DNA from: a bacterium
Lineage (GTDB): Bacteria; Patescibacteriota; Minisyncoccia; Minisyncoccales; UBA10102
Reading direction: 5' to 3'
NCBI GenBank assembly: GCA_030699255.1
Contig: JAUYJR010000046.1
Span: forward strand, 1-7,649
DNA length: 7,649 bases
In this document: one piece after another, positions 5,119-7,649 of the stretch
Position numbering within the stretch: position 1 is the stretch's first letter
Layout: each line of letters begins with the position of its first letter
Notes under the pieces: model-generated
What the model saw: the letters and a program-made list of their open reading frames with translations, nothing else
Databases searched by the model: none
What the model was told of the DNA's origin: nothing
Program-made: the position numbers and the translations under genes

Positions 5119-7042
5119 AACACACGAACGAAAATTGAGGTACTTCATGTATTGCAGAAAGTCGAGTGATGCAGAGGATCGACAAGTGCAATCAATACCG
5201 GACCAAATAAAGGTTCTCAAAGAACTGGCAATGGAGAACGGCCTTGAAGTCATTGAAATACTTCAAGAGTCAATGTCAGCAAAGGCGCCCGGAAGACCTG
5301 TGTTCACGAATATGATTGGTCGACTTAATAAAGGCGAGGCAGACGGATTGATTGTCTGGAAAATAAATCGGCTAGCAAGAAATCCGGTAGACGGAGGCAC
5401 TATCAGTTGGATGCTTCAACAAAATGTAATAAAGCATATTCAGACATATGGTCGCGGTTATTATCCAGATGACAATGTAATTGTAATGGCGGTAGAGCTT
5501 GGCATGGCCAATCAATACGTTCGTGATTTAAGTACAGACACAAAAAGAGGTATACGAGAACGGGCAGACAAGGGATACCCTAACGGGGTTGCTACTATCG
5601 GCTTCCTGAATGACCTTTCCAAGGAACGCGGAAACAGAGGTTGGCTGGTGGATGAGGATCGTTTTCCACTCATAAAGCAATTGCTTGAACTCTATCTGAC
5701 CGGCCGACACTCATTTAGAACACTCTTAAGAGTCGCAAATGAGGAGATGGGTCTTCGTACTCTATTAAGAAAAAGAGAGGGTGGGAAAAAACTCGTTATC
5801 TCGTATATAGCAGATACAATTCTAAAAAATCCAATCTATGCCGGTTTCTTCTTCACTAATGATGGAGTTCGGCATGAGTTACATGAAAGCATTCCTCGTA
5901 TGATCACTGAGGAACAATATTGGTATATACAGAAGATCATGGGCAATAAAGGACGCGCAAGACCGTCAGTAAATCTAGAGATGTTTCCATACAAAGATCC
6001 GACGACAAGATGCGGAGGTTGCGGTGGAGGCGTTACAGCTGAACATAAATACCAAGTGATCTGCGACTGCAAGCTAAAGTTCTCTTATCGAGATAAAGAA
6101 AAATGTCCAAAATGTAGCGTATTTATTACAGATATAGAAACCCCATTATACCTACACTACATTTACTATCATTGCACTAGAAAGAAAAATCCAAACTGCA
6201 AAGAAAAGTGTGTTGAAGAAGTTGTGATCAATAACTATCTCGCTGATTATTATGGAAGTAAACTTAAAATCTCTAAAACCTTAAGCGACTGGTGTATTGA
6301 AAACTTAGGTGCTCTTGATAAGGATGACAAGCAAAATGAGTTTGAAAGAAAAACGTCTCTTCGAAAAACATTAGACCAGAAACAATATGAACAGAAGGAA
6401 CTCGCCTTAATGAGAGTACGGGGGCAACTGGACGATGGCGAGTTTATGAGCATTAAAGGGACCCTGAACTGCGAAATTGAGGTCTTGAGGAAAGAGTTGG
6501 GTAAACTAGAGTATGTGGATGGTAATCAGCTCCAGAAGGCTTACAGGGCATTCAATCTAGCTATCGGCATAGAGGAGATATTTAGAAACGGCACTCCCGG
6601 GGAGAAAAAAGAGGCTTTCACGGAGATCGGTTCGAACCTAACGATTAAAGACAAAAAGCTTAATGTTTACAACACAAATCTCTATGGAGTGATTATAAAT
6701 GGCCTACTTGCCACTAGGCTAGAAAATCCTCGGTTCGAACCTAAAAAAATCAGTATGATAAAAAATACAAATGATGGAATACTCTTTGAAATAGAAGAAG
6801 ATATAGAGGAAGAATTGATAGGCCAAAGTGAGTCCTCTCATAACGAAAAACCCCAAGAACCAAAAGGTTTTCGGGGTAATTCGCATTCTTCAGAAGTGAA
6901 CCAATCGGTGGAGTTTTCGGAACCTCGAGACAATTCTCGAACCTCCAGAAAACCCTCGGTGAGGGCACGATCCGAGGTCTTTATCCTCAAATCACGCCCT
7001 TTGCTCCGCGACCAGGGCTCGAACCTGGGACATCCTCCTTAA
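5108..7042 (+). CDS. Large serine recombinase (integrase) ending inside tRNA-Asn antisense
   Basis: This 644-aa large serine recombinase would cut attP and attB and join them through a Ser-DNA link. The resolvase domain (~10-160) has YCRKSS with nucleophile Ser19, SAKAPGRPVF, and VWKINRLARN with Arg88 and Arg91. The recombinase domain (~165-290) ends near NPIYAGFF. The zinc ribbon uses CGGC (Cys302, Cys305) and later Cys356, Cys364 and Cys368, with an inserted cysteine pair set (CDC 319/321, CPKC 333/336). A coiled coil spans roughly 410-475, and the conserved part ends near ENPRFEP (539-545). The last ~100 residues are Ser/Arg/Glu-rich; residues 581-590 overlap a minus-strand terminator and 633-644 are antisense to tRNA-Asn, the stop TAA falling in its anticodon loop. 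The start overlaps the primase-helicase gene by 11 nt, suggesting translational coupling. Confidence 0.93.
   Translation: MINKTHERKLRYFMYCRKSSDAEDRQVQSIPDQIKVLKELAMENGLEVIEILQESMSAKAPGRPVFTNMIGRLNKGEADGLIVWKINRLARNPVDGGTISWMLQQNVIKHIQTYGRGYYPDDNVIVMAVELGMANQYVRDLSTDTKRGIRERADKGYPNGVATIGFLNDLSKERGNRGWLVDEDRFPLIKQLLELYLTGRHSFRTLLRVANEEMGLRTLLRKREGGKKLVISYIADTILKNPIYAGFFFTNDGVRHELHESIPRMITEEQYWYIQKIMGNKGRARPSVNLEMFPYKDPTTRCGGCGGGVTAEHKYQVICDCKLKFSYRDKEKCPKCSVFITDIETPLYLHYIYYHCTRKKNPNCKEKCVEEVVINNYLADYYGSKLKISKTLSDWCIENLGALDKDDKQNEFERKTSLRKTLDQKQYEQKELALMRVRGQLDDGEFMSIKGTLNCEIEVLRKELGKLEYVDGNQLQKAYRAFNLAIGIEEIFRNGTPGEKKEAFTEIGSNLTIKDKKLNVYNTNLYGVIINGLLATRLENPRFEPKKISMIKNTNDGILFEIEEDIEEELIGQSESSHNEKPQEPKGFRGNSHSSEVNQSVEFSEPRDNSRTSRKPSVRARSEVFILKSRPLLRDQGSNLGHPP
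6846..6877 (-). terminator. Rho-independent terminator behind tRNA-Asn
   Basis: On the minus strand, ACCCC then GAAAACC, a TTTT loop and GGTTCTTGGGGT form a 12-position stem (6866-6877 with 6850-6861) with one mismatch and one G-U pair, followed at once by a run of five T (6846-6850). On the + strand no T-run follows, so it works against transcription from the tRNA side. It lies inside the recombinase reading frame. Confidence 0.65.
6949..6965 (-). terminator. Short terminator of tRNA-Asn
   Basis: On the minus strand CCCTC, loop ACC, GAGGG (6965 down to 6953) is followed by TTTT (6952-6949). It starts 38 nt after the tRNA 3' end, a normal place for a tRNA terminator. The stem is only 5 bp, and the stronger hairpin at 6850-6877 could serve as a backup. 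Confidence 0.55.
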
Positions 7043-7076
7043 CAGGGAGGCGCTCTACCGACTGAGCTATCGCGGA
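7004..7076 (-). tRNA. tRNA-Asn (anticodon GTT)
   Basis: A complete 73-nt cloverleaf is visible. The acceptor stem TCCGCGA/TCGCGGA has 7 bp, with discriminator G at 7004 as expected for Asn. The D-arm is GCTC/GAGC. The anticodon arm CCTCC-CTGTTAA-GGAGG has anticodon GTT at 7041-7043, and the T-arm CCAGG/CCTGG has loop TTCGAGC. CCA is not encoded; the next bases are CAA. It serves as the likely target site of the serine recombinase, whose reading frame overlaps its 3' half in antisense. The gene is intact after integration. Confidence 0.96.
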
Positions 7077-7107
7077 ATACATTTCCCTATGGCGGTCAGG
7101 GGAATAA

Positions 7108-7143
7108 TGGTAGAATAATAGTGGGTTTTAAGAGATTAATCAA
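7108..7143 (-). promoter_or_regulatory. Promoter of tRNA-Asn
   Basis: Reading the minus strand, -35 TTGATT (7143-7138) and -10 TATTAT (7120-7115) are separated by exactly 17 bp, giving a start near 7108 and a 32-nt leader before the tRNA at 7076. It diverges from, and nearly overlaps, the 5' end of the + strand gene at 7150. Confidence 0.6.
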
Positions 7144-7149
7144 ATACTT

Positions 7150-7344
7150 GTGGATCAAAAATCGTATTATCTTACAACGGGAACAATATTTCTCATTATC
7201 GGCATCCTGCATCTATTGAGGATATTGAATGGCTGGCCGGCAAATATAAACACTTTCGTAGTACCAATGTGGTTAAGTTGGGTTGCCGTACTTCTAGCGG
7301 GATACCTGGCTTATCAGGGACTGAAAAGAAGTGATTGGTCGTGA
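7150..7344 (+). CDS. Small membrane protein, 64 aa, two helices
   Basis: This small integral membrane protein has two hydrophobic helices at about residues 7-25 (YLTTGTIFLIIGILHLLRI) and 37-58 (VVPMWLSWVAVLLAGYLAYQ), separated by a short loop with NGWPANIN. I know similar short, uncharacterised proteins from Parcubacteria-type genomes by memory only. The frame is closed upstream by a stop at 7129-7131, so GTG 7150 is the best start. A TAGAAT at 7111-7116 could drive it with a 27-nt leader, but no good -35 is seen. It lies beyond the tRNA and is probably a host gene. Only 18 nt separate it from the next gene. Function unknown. Confidence 0.7.
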   Translation: MDQKSYYLTTGTIFLIIGILHLLRILNGWPANINTFVVPMWLSWVAVLLAGYLAYQGLKRSDWS

Positions 7345-7350
7345 AGATGT

Positions 7351-7356
7351 TAGAAT
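7351..7356 (+). promoter_or_regulatory. -10 box giving a leaderless start at GTG 7363
   Basis: TAGAAT ends exactly 6 nt before the GTG at 7363, so the transcript would begin with the start codon. It repeats the arrangement seen at 1171-1183 and, within one base, at 16-29. No clear -35 is visible at normal spacing. Confidence 0.45.
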
Positions 7357-7362
7357 AGGGGA

Positions 7363-7649
7363 GTGAAGATTAATATTCACAGCAAACTAAACATCCAACT
7401 AGTCACTTTGGTCTGCACTTTTGTGGCCTTGATTCTCGCTGGTTATGTGGCTTATCAATATCGGCTCCTTAGTAATGAATTAAAGATATCAGAAAAAGAT
7501 AATCTAGGAATAAGCACTCAATTAGAAGAAGTCAAAAAAGATAGATTTGACCTCACAGAATTATCGAAATATCAGCAATCCATAATTGACTCATTCCAAG
7601 GTCAGATTAGTAGTATAGGTAGCACTGTTGGTACGCTTACAAAACTCTC
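7363..7649 (+). CDS. Partial membrane-anchored coiled-coil protein (runs off the window)
   Basis: The frame starts at GTG 7363 and is open for 95 codons to the window end. Residues ~13-33 (LVTLVCTFVALILAGYVAYQY) form one transmembrane helix with a short cytoplasmic-side N-terminus (KINIHSKLN). From about residue 36 the sequence is polar and heptad-like (LLSNELKISEKDN, QLEEVKKDRFDLTELSKYQQS), predicting a coiled coil outside the membrane. An in-frame TAG at 7351-7353 leaves GTG 7363 as the only normal start. This layout is common among CPR envelope proteins that carry a peptidase or binding domain further downstream, which cannot be seen here. No function is assigned. Confidence 0.7.
   Translation, partial: MKINIHSKLNIQLVTLVCTFVALILAGYVAYQYRLLSNELKISEKDNLGISTQLEEVKKDRFDLTELSKYQQSIIDSFQGQISSIGSTVGTLTKL

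Larger units (their letters stand above)
6632..7026. repeat. Four copies of TCGAACCT near the tRNA end
   Basis: The 8-mer occurs at 6632-6639, 6735-6742, 6937-6944 and 7019-7026, and I saw it nowhere else in the window on this strand. The last copy is the tRNA T-loop (AGGTTCGA on the minus strand). The first two encode parts of conserved recombinase motifs (GSNL and RFEP), so coding constraint may explain them. Confidence 0.45.
6840..7076. other. Putative integration junction (attR-side region)
   Basis: The recombinase gene points at the tRNA-Asn gene and reads into it, and the sequence changes character here: the conserved recombinase fold is over, and two minus-strand terminators belonging to the tRNA lie in this stretch. 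The element-host crossover is therefore likely between about 6750 and the tRNA T-arm. No matching site was found at the left, so the exact point cannot be given. Confidence 0.4.

Noticed and set aside
2970..5123. Several minus-strand open frames of 60-100 codons opposite the primase-helicase
   Set aside because: They are shadows of a well-supported gene with clear domain motifs and show no recognisable domain or start signal of their own.
1..7649. CRISPR array, insertion sequence or transposase
   Set aside because: No regularly spaced direct repeats, terminal inverted repeats or transposase motifs are visible in the window.

Overview
The window looks like part of a Patescibacteria/CPR chromosome (Parcubacteria-like) carrying a small integrated element next to a tRNA-Asn gene. 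This placement is an inference. It rests on the CPR-like style of the large serine recombinase, a 61-aa protein of a type I recall from such genomes, very compact genes, -10 boxes placed so that transcripts would start at the start codon, and ordinary use of TGA as a stop (which argues against the Gracilibacteria/Absconditabacteria code).

Layout. Bases 1-847 hold a membrane-anchored S49 (SppA-like) protease, probably a host gene. Bases 848-1182 are non-coding and rich in palindromes and repeated motifs. From about 1183 to 7042 all genes lie on the + strand: an HTH protein resembling phage terminase small subunits (1183-1683), an unrecognised 237-aa protein (1890-2603), a 61-aa conserved-type small protein (2698-2883), a 717-aa primase-helicase with an AEP-like primase domain, an NrS-1-type helicase-binding-like region and a RepA/RecA-like ATPase (2965-5118), and a large serine recombinase (5108-7042). 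The recombinase frame runs into the antisense strand of tRNA-Asn(GTT) (7004-7076, minus) and stops inside its anticodon loop. To the right are a 64-aa two-helix membrane protein and the start of a membrane-anchored coiled-coil protein, probably host genes again.

Interpretation. The block 1183-7042 reads as a minimal integrative replicon or satellite. The recombinase would integrate and excise it at tRNA-Asn, the primase-helicase would replicate it, and the HTH protein would bind its DNA. No capsid, portal, large terminase, relaxase or toxin gene is visible in the window. The left boundary was not found.

The most unusual signals are non-coding. Two leaders that can adopt alternative RNA folds sit directly on the starts of the 61-aa gene and the primase-helicase gene, the second containing a perfect 12-bp inverted repeat whose 3' arm includes the start codon. 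A diverged ~50-bp palindrome follows both the protease gene and the HTH gene. A duplicated TTTTGTG-CAAAA motif overlaps the HTH gene promoter. The recombinase's C-terminal tail is translated from sequence that also carries the tRNA's terminators.
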